From: CAVQRB01 sp963715055
GTDB taxonomy: Bacteria; Pseudomonadota; Alphaproteobacteria; Rhodobacterales; Rhodobacteraceae
Length of the DNA stretch: 64,000 nucleotides
NCBI GenBank assembly: GCA_963715055.1
Contig: CAVQRB010000014.1
Span: forward strand, 104,634 to 168,633
Direction of reading: 5' to 3'
A model generated the notes under the pieces. It did no database searches. It was not told the origin of the DNA and worked only from the letters and a program-made list of their open reading frames with translations. Both the position numbers and the translations under genes were made by a program. Position 1 is the first letter of the stretch. The number at the start of each line of letters is the position of its first letter. Shown here one piece after another: positions 46,625 to 56,085 of the stretch.

Positions 46625-46693
46625 AATCGCAAACATTCGAGCCCGACGCGTGATATTGTCAGGCGACGGTCTCCCTCTTTCGAAGCATAGATC

Positions 46694-47251
46694 ATGCGCG
46701 TTTTGTCAATGGCGCGCGTCGTGAGGGCCGGTCTGACCGCGAAGACGCTTCATGCTGACGAATTGCTTCCCGGCAAAATGTTCATCTGTTTCGACCCGGT
46801 GTACGATGGTCTCGGTCCGATAACCTCCTGCGCGGACAAATTCGAAACCAGTCTGCCGATCGTCGACAACAGGTTTTCCGGACGCTTCAGCGGATCCCAG
46901 TTCGACACGACCGTGAGCGAGACATCGAGCGCGCTGGACTTCGAAATCGGTTTGTCGGGCGAAATCTTTCCATTTCCGAGCCTGTCGGGATCGATCACCG
47001 AGGCAGGCAATCCTTCTTCGTTCCTGATCACGGCGACGCTGCCAATACCTGCGATCACCGACCCCACCACTTATGCCCTCGGTGGCGGTCTTTCCACCGG
47101 TGGCGAGGCGCCGCAGAACCCGACGACCCGCGCGCGATTTCGGACCCGAGTAACCGCGCGGATCAGCCGTCCGCGCGGATCTTCGTGTTCTTCGGATCGT
47201 AGGGGCTATCCTCTACAATTTCTGCGGGCCAGAGCTTGTCGAGCATCTTGA
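46694..47251 (+). CDS. Doubtful open frame of 185 residues
   Basis: The frame starts MRVLSMARVVRAGLTAK and ends in an overlap of about 90 bp with the next minus-strand gene. No family, signal peptide or strong ribosome site is seen. The middle is Ser/Thr-rich beta-like (SGSITEAGNPSSFLITATLP). Codon usage appears coding-like in the first 130 residues; the last 45 are probably shadow. It may be a broken gene or noncoding. The rest of 46625-47162 holds nothing else that I can support. Confidence 0.3.
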   Translation: MRVLSMARVVRAGLTAKTLHADELLPGKMFICFDPVYDGLGPITSCADKFETSLPIVDNRFSGRFSGSQFDTTVSETSSALDFEIGLSGEIFPFPSLSGSITEAGNPSSFLITATLPIPAITDPTTYALGGGLSTGGEAPQNPTTRARFRTRVTARISRPRGSSCSSDRRGYPLQFLRARACRAS

Positions 47252-49655
47252 CCTGCAGCTTCGTGCCGACAACCGCGAGGTCGGGCTTCACGTAGCCCAT
47301 GCCGATGGACTTGCCGAAGGCCACGGAATAGCCCCCGGAGGTCAGCCGCCCCACGCGGGTCTCGCCGTCATAGAGCGCCTCGCGGCCCCAGGGATCGGCA
47401 TCCTCAGGTCCGTCGATCAGCAGGGTGACGCATTTCGACCGGATACCGGTCTCCTGCAACCTGTCCTTGCCGTGGAAGTCCTTGTCGAGGTCGACAAAGC
47501 GCGGCAGGTCGGCCTCCAACGGCGTGGCGTCGCGGCCCAATTCGTTGCCGAAGGCGCGGTAAGATTTCTCCTGCCTGAGCCAGTTCTGCGCCCGTGCGCC
47601 GACGAGTTTCATGCCGTACTTTTCGCCTGCCTTCTCCAACTGGTCGAAGAGGTAGTTCTGCATCTCGATCGGATGATGCAACTCCCAACCCAACTCGCCG
47701 GTATAAGCCACGCGGATCGCGCGGACCGGGCACATGCCAAGCTCGATGTTGCGCATGGTGAGCCAAGGAAAGCGCTTGTTCGACAGGACGGTTTCTGGGT
47801 CAGCGTCCTTGACGATCTCCTTCAGCACGTCGCGCGATTTCGGCCCGGCGATGGCGAAGACGCCCCATTGCGTGGTCACGTCATGGCATTCGATGTAGCC
47901 GAATGCCGGCGCCTTGTCTTCGATGGCCTTGCGCAGATAGTCCGCGTCGTAAGCTGTCCATGCACCTGCCGAGACCAGATAATACTCATGTTCCGCCAAC
48001 CGCACGATGGTGTATTCCGTGCGCGTCGTGCCGTGCCCCGTCAGCGCATAAGTCAGGTTGATCCGGCCCACCGATGGCAGCTTGTTGCAGGTGAACCAGT
48101 CGAGGAACTGCGTCGCCCCTGGCCCCCGCACCAGGTGTTTGGTGAAGGCGGTGGCGTCGATGAGGCCCACGCCCTCGCGGATGGCTTTTGCTTCCTCGAC
48201 CGCGTATTGCCACCAACCGCCGCGCCGGAAGGACCGCGCGTCATGATCGTTGAAGCCCATAGGCGCGTAGTAATTGGGACGCTCCCAGCCGTTGACGAAG
48301 CCGAATTGCGCGCCGCGCGCGGCCTGCCGGTCATAGGCGGGCGACGTGCGCAGCGGGCGGCAGGCAGGGCGTTCTTCGTCCGGGTGGTGAAGGATGTAGA
48401 CGTGCTCGTAGCACTCCTCGTTCTTGCGCGCGGCGAACTCCGTGGTCATCCAGTCGCCGTAGCGCTTGGGATCGAGGCTCGCCATGTCGATCTCCGCCTC
48501 TCCCTTCACCATCAGCTGCGCCAGGTAGTATCCGGTGCCCCCCGCCGCCGTGATGCCGAAGGAGAAGCCTTCGGCCAGCCACATGTTGCGCAGCCCCGGC
48601 GCGGGCCCCACCAGCGGGTTGCCGTCGGGCGTATAGCAGATCGGGCCGTTGAAATCGTCCTTCAGCCCGCAGTCTTCGCAGGACGGGATGCGGTGGTTCA
48701 TCGCCATGTATTGATCCTCGATCCGGTCCAGATCGAGTTGGAACAAATCCGCGCGGAAGCTGTCGGGCACACCATATTCAAAACGGGCGGGTGCGTTTTT
48801 CTCGTAGACACCGAGGATCCAGCCACCACGCTCTTCGCGCACGTAGGACTGCGCGTCGGCGTCACGGATCACCGGATGCTCGACATTGCCTTCGGCGCGG
48901 AATTTGACCAGTTCGGGATCCTGCTCCATCACGATGAACTGATGCTCCACCGGGATGGCAGGGATCTTGATGCCCAGCATCTTGGCAGTGCGCTGCGCGT
49001 GGTTGCCGGACGCCGTCACCACATGCTCGGCGGTTATGACCACCTGCTCGTCGGAGGGCACGAGGTTACCGCCCTTCTCGACCATCTTGGTCACGGTGAC
49101 TTCCCAGTGGGTGCCGGTCCAGTGGAAAGCATCCGCCTGCCACTTGCGCTCGATCATCACGCCGCGCTGGCGCGCCCCCTTGGCCATCGCCATGGTCACA
49201 TCGGCGGGGTTAATATAGCCGTCGGTGGTGTGGTAGAGCGCGCCCTTGAGGTCATCGGTGCGGATCAGCGGCCATTTCGCCTTGATCTCCTCAGGCGTCA
49301 TCCACTGGTAGGGCACGCCGCAGGTTTCGGCCGTCGTGGCGTAGAGCATGTATTCATCCATGCGCTCCTGCGTCTGCGCCATGCGCAGGTTGCCCACCAC
49401 CGCAAAGCCCGCGTTGAGGCCGGTTTCCTCTTCCAGCGTCTTGTAAAAGCGGATCGAGTAGTCGTGGATATGGGTCGTCGCGAAGGACATGTTGAAGTAG
49501 GGCAAGAGCCCCGCCGCATGCCAGGTGGAGCCCGAGGTCAACTCGTCCCGCTCGATCAGCATCACGTCGTCCCAGCCCGCGCGGGCAAGGTGATAGGCGA
49601 TCGAGGTGCCAACGGCACCGCCGCCGACGACGAGGGCTTTGACTTGGGTTTTCAT
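47163..49655 (-). CDS. Dimethylglycine/sarcosine dehydrogenase-type flavoprotein (FAD plus GcvT domain)
   Basis: 830 residues. N-terminal FAD motif VVGGGAVGTSIAYHLARAG, and His46 in GSTWHAAGL is the usual site for covalent FAD in this family. The C-terminal half is a folate-binding GcvT domain. It demethylates a dimethylglycine- or sarcosine-type amine, passing one-carbon to tetrahydrofolate and electrons to ETF. Start 49655 has GAGGAGA upstream. The family also includes DmdA relatives; here the FAD domain excludes DmdA itself. Next gene upstream is 129 bp away. Confidence 0.87.
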   Translation of the reverse strand: MKTQVKALVVGGGAVGTSIAYHLARAGWDDVMLIERDELTSGSTWHAAGLLPYFNMSFATTHIHDYSIRFYKTLEEETGLNAGFAVVGNLRMAQTQERMDEYMLYATTAETCGVPYQWMTPEEIKAKWPLIRTDDLKGALYHTTDGYINPADVTMAMAKGARQRGVMIERKWQADAFHWTGTHWEVTVTKMVEKGGNLVPSDEQVVITAEHVVTASGNHAQRTAKMLGIKIPAIPVEHQFIVMEQDPELVKFRAEGNVEHPVIRDADAQSYVREERGGWILGVYEKNAPARFEYGVPDSFRADLFQLDLDRIEDQYMAMNHRIPSCEDCGLKDDFNGPICYTPDGNPLVGPAPGLRNMWLAEGFSFGITAAGGTGYYLAQLMVKGEAEIDMASLDPKRYGDWMTTEFAARKNEECYEHVYILHHPDEERPACRPLRTSPAYDRQAARGAQFGFVNGWERPNYYAPMGFNDHDARSFRRGGWWQYAVEEAKAIREGVGLIDATAFTKHLVRGPGATQFLDWFTCNKLPSVGRINLTYALTGHGTTRTEYTIVRLAEHEYYLVSAGAWTAYDADYLRKAIEDKAPAFGYIECHDVTTQWGVFAIAGPKSRDVLKEIVKDADPETVLSNKRFPWLTMRNIELGMCPVRAIRVAYTGELGWELHHPIEMQNYLFDQLEKAGEKYGMKLVGARAQNWLRQEKSYRAFGNELGRDATPLEADLPRFVDLDKDFHGKDRLQETGIRSKCVTLLIDGPEDADPWGREALYDGETRVGRLTSGGYSVAFGKSIGMGYVKPDLAVVGTKLQVKMLDKLWPAEIVEDSPYDPKNTKIRADG

Positions 49656-49784
49656 GGCGCGGACTCTCCTCGGGCATGGACTGCGGCCAGCTTTATCCTC
49701 TGGCGCGGTACGGCGCAAAACGCGCCCGACCGGTCATGACGGGAAAGCGACATTGCGCCAGTCGAGGAGCGGCCCATACGCCGT

Positions 49785-51185
49785 CTAGCCGAGGATCTTG
49801 CCCGGATTCATGATGCCCTTGGGATCGAGCGCGCGCTTGATCGAGACCATGACATCGACCGCCGCACCAAGCTCCTTGCGCAGATAGGGCTTCTTGCCCT
49901 GACCGATCCCGTGCTCGCCGGTGCAGGTTCCCTCCATCTCGATCGCGACATCGTTGAGCCAGGAGACATAGCCCGCCGCCCGCGCCACCTCCTGCGCATC
50001 TTCCATGTCGATCAGCAGCGAAACATGGAAATTGCCGTCTCCCGCGTGGCCCACGATGGGCGCCATCAGGTCCAGTTCTTCGGCCTTGCGCTGCGCGGCA
50101 CCAACGCAATCGGCAAGCCGCGAGATCGGTACACACACGTCGGTGGCGATGGCCTTGGCACCGGGTCGCAGTTGCAGCATGGCCCAATAGGCGTCATGCC
50201 GCGCCTTCCAGAGTTTGTTGCGTTCTTCGGTGCTGGTGGTGGCCGTATAGCCCTCGCCGCCCTCTTCCTCGGCAAGCGCACCGAAGATCTCCGCCTGCTC
50301 GACCACGCTGGCTTCAGTCCCGTGAAACTCCAAAAGCAGCATCGGCGTTTCCGGCAGGTCGAGTTTCGAATAACCATTGAGCGCCTTGACCACCAGCGCG
50401 TCGAGCAATTCGATCCGCGCCACCGGCAGCCCGTACTGGATCACCGCCATCACCGTGCGGCAGGCCGCATCGACCGACGTAAAGGAACAGCGCGCGGAAC
50501 TCATCGCTTCGGGAATGCCCTGCAGTTTCAGGGTGATCTCGGTGATCACGCCGAGTGTGCCTTCGGAGCCGACCATGAGACGCGTCAGGTCATAGCCGGC
50601 GGAAGACTTGCGCGCCCGCTTGCCGGTGCGGATCACCGTGCCATCCGCCATCACCGCCTCCAGCGCCAGCACGTTGTCCTTCATCGTGCCGTAGCGCACC
50701 GCGTTCGTCCCGGAGGCGCGGGTCGAGGCCATGCCGCCCAGCGAGGCGTTTGCCCCCGGATCAATCGGAAAGAACAGCCCCATGTCGCGCAGATGGGTGT
50801 TGAGCGCCTCGCGCGTCACGCCGGGCTGCACCCGGCAATCGAGATCGCCTGCGTTGACTTCAAGCACCTTGTCCATCTGGCTCACATCGACGCATATGCC
50901 CCCCGCCGGCGCATTCACATGGCCTTCGAGCGAGGTGCCCGTGCCGTAGGGAATGACCGGTACCCGGTGCTCGGCGCAGACGGCGACGATATCGGCCACC
51001 TCCTGCGTCGAGGCCGGAAAGACCACGGCATCGGGCGGCTGGTTCTCGATCCATGTCGTCGTGTGACCGTGTTGTTCCCGGATCGCCTGCCCGGTCTGGA
51101 ACCGCTCGCCGAAGCGCTGCTTGAGCACCCCCAGAACCGTTTCGATGCCGGTCTCGTTGCGCGGCAGTGTCGCGTGGTGCACCAT
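49785..51185 (-). CDS. FAD-linked oxidase, D-lactate/glycolate dehydrogenase type
   Basis: 466 residues. FAD_binding_4 domain (HRVPVIPYGTGTSLEGHV) and FAD-oxidase C domain with GHAGDGNFHVS and the CTGEHGIGQGKKPYL end. Resembles mammalian LDHD and GlcD-like 2-hydroxyacid dehydrogenases. It passes electrons to quinone or cytochrome. It lies 20 bp after ggt on the same strand, in a minus-strand set of four genes. Confidence 0.88.
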   Translation of the reverse strand: MVHHATLPRNETGIETVLGVLKQRFGERFQTGQAIREQHGHTTTWIENQPPDAVVFPASTQEVADIVAVCAEHRVPVIPYGTGTSLEGHVNAPAGGICVDVSQMDKVLEVNAGDLDCRVQPGVTREALNTHLRDMGLFFPIDPGANASLGGMASTRASGTNAVRYGTMKDNVLALEAVMADGTVIRTGKRARKSSAGYDLTRLMVGSEGTLGVITEITLKLQGIPEAMSSARCSFTSVDAACRTVMAVIQYGLPVARIELLDALVVKALNGYSKLDLPETPMLLLEFHGTEASVVEQAEIFGALAEEEGGEGYTATTSTEERNKLWKARHDAYWAMLQLRPGAKAIATDVCVPISRLADCVGAAQRKAEELDLMAPIVGHAGDGNFHVSLLIDMEDAQEVARAAGYVSWLNDVAIEMEGTCTGEHGIGQGKKPYLRKELGAAVDVMVSIKRALDPKGIMNPGKILG

Positions 51186-51205
51186 GTCGTTCTCCTTGGC
51201 CGGGC

Positions 51206-52984
51206 TCAGCGGCCCAATGCAATTCCTTCGCGGCGCGGATCGGCACCGCCTGCCAGCGTCTCACCCAGCGAAATGGCGTGCAGGCCGGAATTGAGATCGC
51301 GGATGCTGACCTCATAGCCCATCGCACCAAGCGCTTCCGCCAGGTCTTCCGCCTGCGTCCCTGCTTCAAGATCGTAGGTGCCGAAGCGATTGACCGCATG
51401 CGGCACCGAGACTGCCTGCTGCACATCCATGCCCCAGTCGAGGTAGGCGATAATGCTTGTCGCAACATAGCCGATGATCCGGCTGCCGCCTGGACTGCCG
51501 ATGGCAAGCACCGGCTTGCGGTTCTTCAGCACAATGGTCGGTGCCATCGACGACCGGGGCCGCTTGCCCGGCTCGACCCGATTGGCGATCGGCACACCGT
51601 CGACATGCGTTTCAAAGGAAAAATCCGTAAGCTCATTGTTGAGCAGGAATCCCCTTACCATCAAACGGCTGCCGAATCCGTTCTCGATGGTCGTGGTCAT
51701 GGAGGCCACATTGCCCGCCGCATCCACAACGACAAAATGCGATGTGGAAGGCAGTTCCAGCGAGACATCATCGGCCCAGTTCTGCGCATGGTCGAAGGCG
51801 GGATTGCCGGGGGTGACTTCCGGCAGGGCGTCGTCCCCCGCCAAGAGCTTGCCGCGTTCCGCGAGATAGCCCGGATCGACCAGTCCCTTGGTCGGCATCG
51901 GTACGAAATCGCTGTCCGCCATGTACCGGCCCCGATCCGCAAAGGCGAGGCGCGAGGCATCGCCGATCAGGCGGCGCACCTCCGCGTCCTGCGGTCCTGC
52001 GCCGAGATTGTAACCTTCCAGCATGCCGAGGATCTGCCCCACCGTCAGCGCACCAGAGGACGGAGGCCCCATGCCGCAGACATCATGGGCGCGATACGTC
52101 ACGCAGACCGGTTCCCGTTCCTTGATCTCGTAGATGCTCAGATCGACGGCGGAGAGCACGCCGGGATTGCCGTCGGCGCCCCGCACGGTGGCTACGATGT
52201 CTGCTGCGATGGCGCCGGTGTAGAAGGCCTGCGCGCCCTCTTCCGAGATGCTGCGCAAGGTCGCCGCATAGTCCGGGTTCTTCAGTAGCACACCGGCAGC
52301 CAGCGGAACGCCTCCCGGCAGGAAATAGGCGGCGGTTTCGGAAAAGCGACCTAGCCGCTCCGCATCCTCCGCGACAAGGGATGCAAGGCGCGGTGACACG
52401 GGAAAACCGGTTTCGGCAAGGTCGATGGCAGGCGCGAGCAATTCGGCCCAAGGCAGGACGCCCCATCGGTCATGCGCCGCCTGCATCAAGGCAGGTGTGC
52501 CCGGCGTGCCCACCGAGAGACCCCCGACGACCGCATCGAAAAACGCAAGCGGCTCGCCCGCCGCGTTCTGAAAGAGGCGCGGTGTGGCAGCGAGCGGTGC
52601 TGTCTCGCGCCCGTCGAGCGTCGTCACGCGGCCCGATGCGGCATCGAAAAAGACCAGAAAAGCGCCCCCGCCGAGGCCCGAGGATTGTGGCTCCACCAGC
52701 CCGAGCATGGCCTGAATAGCCACAACCGCATCCGCTGCACTTCCGCCCCGCTTTAGCACTTCGGCCCCCGCCTGCGCGGCGTATGGATTGGCAGCGGCGA
52801 CCATCCAGTCCGCAGCTTCGACAGGTCTGCCCGCAGCCTTGGCGTCAAGTGCAGCGGCAACTTCGGGCGATATCGCCTCGAGGAGGCCGGTCGTTGCGGC
52901 TTCAGGCGCGATGGCATCCGCGGCCTGCTGTGCTGTCGCCGGCTGGGCCAGCAGCATGAAAATGCAGGTCCAAAGGTGCCGCAT
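51206..52984 (-). CDS. ggt: Gamma-glutamyltransferase
   Basis: 592 residues, exported (signal RHLWTCIFMLLAQPATA). The processing/catalytic Thr is in the motif LPSTSHFVVVDAAGN, and SSLGLGGGAFLVFF and the GSPGGSRIIGY end are typical. It hydrolyses gamma-glutamyl bonds of glutathione and other gamma-glutamyl compounds in the periplasm. Precedes the FAD-oxidase by 20 bp and follows the 2-hydroxyacid dehydrogenase by 26 bp. Confidence 0.92.
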   Translation of the reverse strand: MRHLWTCIFMLLAQPATAQQAADAIAPEAATTGLLEAISPEVAAALDAKAAGRPVEAADWMVAAANPYAAQAGAEVLKRGGSAADAVVAIQAMLGLVEPQSSGLGGGAFLVFFDAASGRVTTLDGRETAPLAATPRLFQNAAGEPLAFFDAVVGGLSVGTPGTPALMQAAHDRWGVLPWAELLAPAIDLAETGFPVSPRLASLVAEDAERLGRFSETAAYFLPGGVPLAAGVLLKNPDYAATLRSISEEGAQAFYTGAIAADIVATVRGADGNPGVLSAVDLSIYEIKEREPVCVTYRAHDVCGMGPPSSGALTVGQILGMLEGYNLGAGPQDAEVRRLIGDASRLAFADRGRYMADSDFVPMPTKGLVDPGYLAERGKLLAGDDALPEVTPGNPAFDHAQNWADDVSLELPSTSHFVVVDAAGNVASMTTTIENGFGSRLMVRGFLLNNELTDFSFETHVDGVPIANRVEPGKRPRSSMAPTIVLKNRKPVLAIGSPGGSRIIGYVATSIIAYLDWGMDVQQAVSVPHAVNRFGTYDLEAGTQAEDLAEALGAMGYEVSIRDLNSGLHAISLGETLAGGADPRREGIALGR

Positions 52985-53010
52985 GATCCGTTCCTCTCTC
53001 GAAAACCCCT

Positions 53011-53997
53011 TCAGAGCATGGAGGGCACGACCTGATCCGGTGGCCGGTGGCCATCGTCGAAGGTCTTGATGTTGATGATGACTTTCTCACCCATCTCGAT
53101 ACGACCCTCGCGCGTGGCCGACCCCATGTGCGGCAGCAAGACGACATTGGTCAGCTCCCGCAGCCGTGGGTTCACCTTGGTGCCGCGCTCGTAGACATCA
53201 AGCCCAGCGCCCGCGATCTCGCCGGCCCGCAGCATGCGGGTCAAGGCATTCTCGTCGATCACCTCGCCGCGCGAGGTGTTCACCAGCACCCCGTCCGGCT
53301 TCATCAGCTTCAGACGGCGCGCGTTCATCAGATGGAAGGTCGAGGGTGTCGCCGGGCAGTTCACCGAGATCACATCCATGCGTGCGACCATCTGGTCAAG
53401 GCTGTCCCAATAGGTCGCCTGCAAGGACTGCTCGATCTCGGGGCGCAGTCGCCTGCGATTGTGATAATGCACCTGCATGCCGAAGGCATTGGCCCTGCGC
53501 GCCACCGCCTGCCCGATCCGGCCCATGCCGAGGATCCCAAGGCGCCGCCCGCCGACGCGTCCACCAAGAAACGCCGTAGGCGCCCAGCCTTCCCATGTGT
53601 CGTTCTGCATCACCGCCAGACCCTCAGGGATCTTGCGCAGCACCGCGAGGATGAGCGCCATCGTCATGTCCGCAGTATCGTCGGTCAGCACCCCGGGCGT
53701 GTTGGAGACAAGGATGCCGCGCTGGCGCGCCGTGGCCACATCGATGTGGTCGACCCCGGCACCGTAATTCGCGATCAGCTTGAGGCGGTCACCGGCCTGC
53801 CCGAGCAGGGCTGAATCGATATCGTCGCTGATCGTCGGCACCAGCACATCCGCCGACTTGATCGCCTCGGCAAGCTCAGCGCGCGTCATCTTCGCGTCAC
53901 TCTCGCGCAGCGTCACGTTGAAGAGTTCGCAAAGCCGCGTTTCGACGACCTCCGGCAACCGTCGCGTTACGACAACACTCAGCTTCGGTTTCGACAT
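53011..53997 (-). CDS. D-isomer-specific 2-hydroxyacid dehydrogenase (glyoxylate/hydroxypyruvate reductase type)
   Basis: 328 residues. Rossmann motif GGRRLGILGMGRIGQAVARR, catalytic Arg in NTSRGEVIDENAL and His in LPHMGSATREGR. It reduces glyoxylate or hydroxypyruvate. ATG 53997 has GGGAGA upstream; the open frame further upstream is discounted. First gene of the minus-strand set that includes ggt and the GlcD-like enzyme. Confidence 0.9.
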   Translation of the reverse strand: MSKPKLSVVVTRRLPEVVETRLCELFNVTLRESDAKMTRAELAEAIKSADVLVPTISDDIDSALLGQAGDRLKLIANYGAGVDHIDVATARQRGILVSNTPGVLTDDTADMTMALILAVLRKIPEGLAVMQNDTWEGWAPTAFLGGRVGGRRLGILGMGRIGQAVARRANAFGMQVHYHNRRRLRPEIEQSLQATYWDSLDQMVARMDVISVNCPATPSTFHLMNARRLKLMKPDGVLVNTSRGEVIDENALTRMLRAGEIAGAGLDVYERGTKVNPRLRELTNVVLLPHMGSATREGRIEMGEKVIINIKTFDDGHRPPDQVVPSML

Positions 53998-54114
53998 GTC
54001 GCCTCTCCCCGGACTTGGCCTTGGTACTCGTTTTGTGACATGGTGGCGGAAGTCACAGTGAGGCACAAGAACCTCGCGCTGCAAAAGAGCAAAATGCGAA
54101 TGACAGGTTTCAGG

Positions 54115-54618
54115 ATGATCCCTATGCTGACCCGCGTTCTGGCGGTGGTGCTGGCCTTTGGCGTGGTGGCGCCCGTGGCGCATGCGGTGGAAAAGGGACA
54201 GGTCACGAACCTGCCATTGCCCCGTTTCGTGTCGCTGAAGGCCGCCGAAGGAAACGTGCGTCGGGGGCCCTCGCTCACGCATCGCATCGATTGGGTCTTC
54301 ACGCGCCGCGACATGCCGCTCGAGATCACCGCCGAGCACGGCCACTGGCGCCGGGTGCAGGACCGGGAAGGTCAGGGAGGATGGGTGCATTACTCGCTGC
54401 TCTCGGGCGTGCGTACCGTGATCGTGGGCGAAGAGATGATCAACCTTCATCAACGTCCGGACGCAAAATCGCCGGTCGTCGCGGCGCTGGAGCCGGATGT
54501 TGTCGCAAGGCTCGGCAAATGCGAACCCGACTGGTGCCAGTTGCGCTCGGGCGGCTACAAGGGCTGGGCCAGCAAGGATAACCTCTGGGGTGTTGCGCGG
54601 GATGAACTGCGTGACTGA
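54115..54618 (+). CDS. Exported SH3-like (bacterial SH3) protein
   Basis: About 167 residues from MIPMLTRVLAVVLAFGVVAP, a signal peptide with cleavage near VAHAVEK. Two SH3-type repeats: VRRGPSLTHRIDWVFTRRDM and MINLHQRPDAKSPVVAALE with GGYKGWASKDNLWGV. Such domains bind peptidoglycan or stem peptides. Other in-frame ATGs lie at 54040, 54094 and 54100. Precedes the quinone oxidoreductase gene by 24 bp. Confidence 0.83.
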   Translation: MIPMLTRVLAVVLAFGVVAPVAHAVEKGQVTNLPLPRFVSLKAAEGNVRRGPSLTHRIDWVFTRRDMPLEITAEHGHWRRVQDREGQGGWVHYSLLSGVRTVIVGEEMINLHQRPDAKSPVVAALEPDVVARLGKCEPDWCQLRSGGYKGWASKDNLWGVARDELRD

Positions 54619-54642
54619 GCCGGCAGGCATCAGGGAAGGAAT

Positions 54643-55644
54643 ATGAGCGTGCGCGCTGTCGCCTATCGACGCTTCGGGCCGGCGAAAGACGTATTGGAAC
54701 TTGGCGAGCATCCGGAGACGAGCCCCGTGGCCGGCGAAGTCCGCGTGGCGCTCGCCTATTCCGCCGTCAATCCCTCGGACGTCAAACGACGCGCGAGCGC
54801 CCGCCCCGGAATCGATGACTCTGCCTTCGAAAGGGTTTGTCCGCACAGCGATGGCGCGGGCGTGATCGAGGCGGTCGGAGATGGTGTAGACCCTGAACGT
54901 CTGGGCGAGCAAGTCTGGATCTGGAACGATCACTGGCAACGGACCTAGGGCACCGCCGCACAGAAAACCACCTTGCCCGCGGCGCAAGCTGTGCCGCTGC
55001 CCAACACCGTCTCCTTCGAGACCGGCGCGTCGCTGGGCATTCCGGGGCTAACGGCGACGCATTGCGTCTTGGGGGACGGGCCGGTCACGCAAAAATGCGT
55101 CCTGGTGCACGGCGGCGCAGGCAACGTCGGCTTTCTGGCGGTGCAACTGGCAAAATGGAGCGGTGCGAGGGTCATTGCCACGGCAAGCCCCAAGGATTTC
55201 GAGCGATGCCGCGGCGCCGGCGCGAATGCAGTGATCGACTACCGGTCGGAGCAGCGTGCGAGCGAGATTTTGGCCGCGGCAGGCGGACAGCCGGTGGACC
55301 GGATCGTGGAGGTCGAGTTTGGCCTGAACATCGCCGCCAATGTCAACGTCATCGCACCCAATGGCGTTATCGGCGTCTATGGCTCGCAAAAGGAGCAGAC
55401 GCCCGCGATTCCCTTCTATCCGCTCCTGTTCAAAGCGGTCACGGTCGAGTTTGCCCTGATCTACATCCTGCCCGACGCGCCGCGGCGCAAGGCCATCGAC
55501 AACCTGCACGCCGCACTGACCGAAGGTGCGATGACTTGCGCGGTCGATCGGATTTTTCCTCTGTCGCAAACCGCCTTGGCGCATGAAAGCGTGGAAAGCG
55601 GTGCGCGGTCAGGAGCGACCTTGATCGACGTCAACGACGGCTGA
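54643..55644 (+). pseudogene. NADPH:quinone oxidoreductase, interrupted by an in-frame amber codon
   Basis: Two pieces in the same frame: MSVRAVAYRRFGPAKDVLEL to NDHWQRT, then a TAG at 54946, then PAAQAVPLPNTVSFETGASL to DVNDG. Together they make a normal MDR-type enzyme with VLVHGGAGNVGFLAVQLAKW (NADPH loop). In relatives the junction is continuous, so the stop is a mutation. The first 101 residues alone cannot form the enzyme. Either a pseudogene or a base-call error. Confidence 0.85.
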
Positions 55645-55725
55645 TCGCTGCTGCGCGCTTGGGACAAAAAACGGTAATTCGGGGCTTGCGCGTCCCGAGC
55701 CTTGGCCTTAATTACGCGGACACGT

Positions 55726-55800
55726 TGGGGTGTGGCCAAGTGGTAAGGCATCGGTTTTTGGTACCGTGTACCGTAGGTTCGAATCCTACCACCCCAGCCA
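55726..55800 (+). tRNA. tRNA-Gln(TTG)
   Basis: 75-nt cloverleaf with 3' CCA encoded. Acceptor stem TGGGGTG pairs with CACCCCA. Anticodon loop TTTTGGT shows TTG. T loop TTCGAAT is intact; the T-stem and D arm are normal. One anticodon-stem end pair (T-T) is mismatched. It marks the left side of the mobile-element region. Confidence 0.93.
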
Positions 55801-56085
55801 CCACCACCTAAGTCATTGATATAATGCAGAAATATTGAATTTTCTGCCGTGTATTTCGGTCCATTTCAGAGGTGTCATTTTACCCCAGACCGACCAGATC
55901 TCCGATATTCTGCCCGTTTCTCTCGAAAAGTCTGGAATCGCCATTTCCGCGGTAGCAGTTTGGGCGACATGTGATGGGTGTAGCATCGCCCTTTAACGCG
56001 CAACGATCACGAAACGGCATAGCACGACGCCGAAGTATCCGTTCATCGAATACCTACGCGCGCAACATTTTGATTATGCTAAGAT
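55801..56085. other. Gene-poor stretch right after tRNA-Gln
   Basis: 285 bp with no reliable coding frame or terminator seen. More A+T-rich than neighbours. It lies between the tRNA gene and the 3' end of the recombinase pseudogene. Confidence 0.6.

Noticed and set aside
47163..49655. DMSP demethylase DmdA
   Set aside because: DmdA is a GcvT-fold protein without an FAD domain. This gene has an N-terminal FAD domain with the covalent-flavin His motif, so it fits a dimethylglycine/sarcosine dehydrogenase.
47472..49739. A 755-codon plus-strand open frame opposite the dimethylglycine-type dehydrogenase
   Set aside because: Shadow of the minus-strand gene; composition is His/Arg-rich with no domain.
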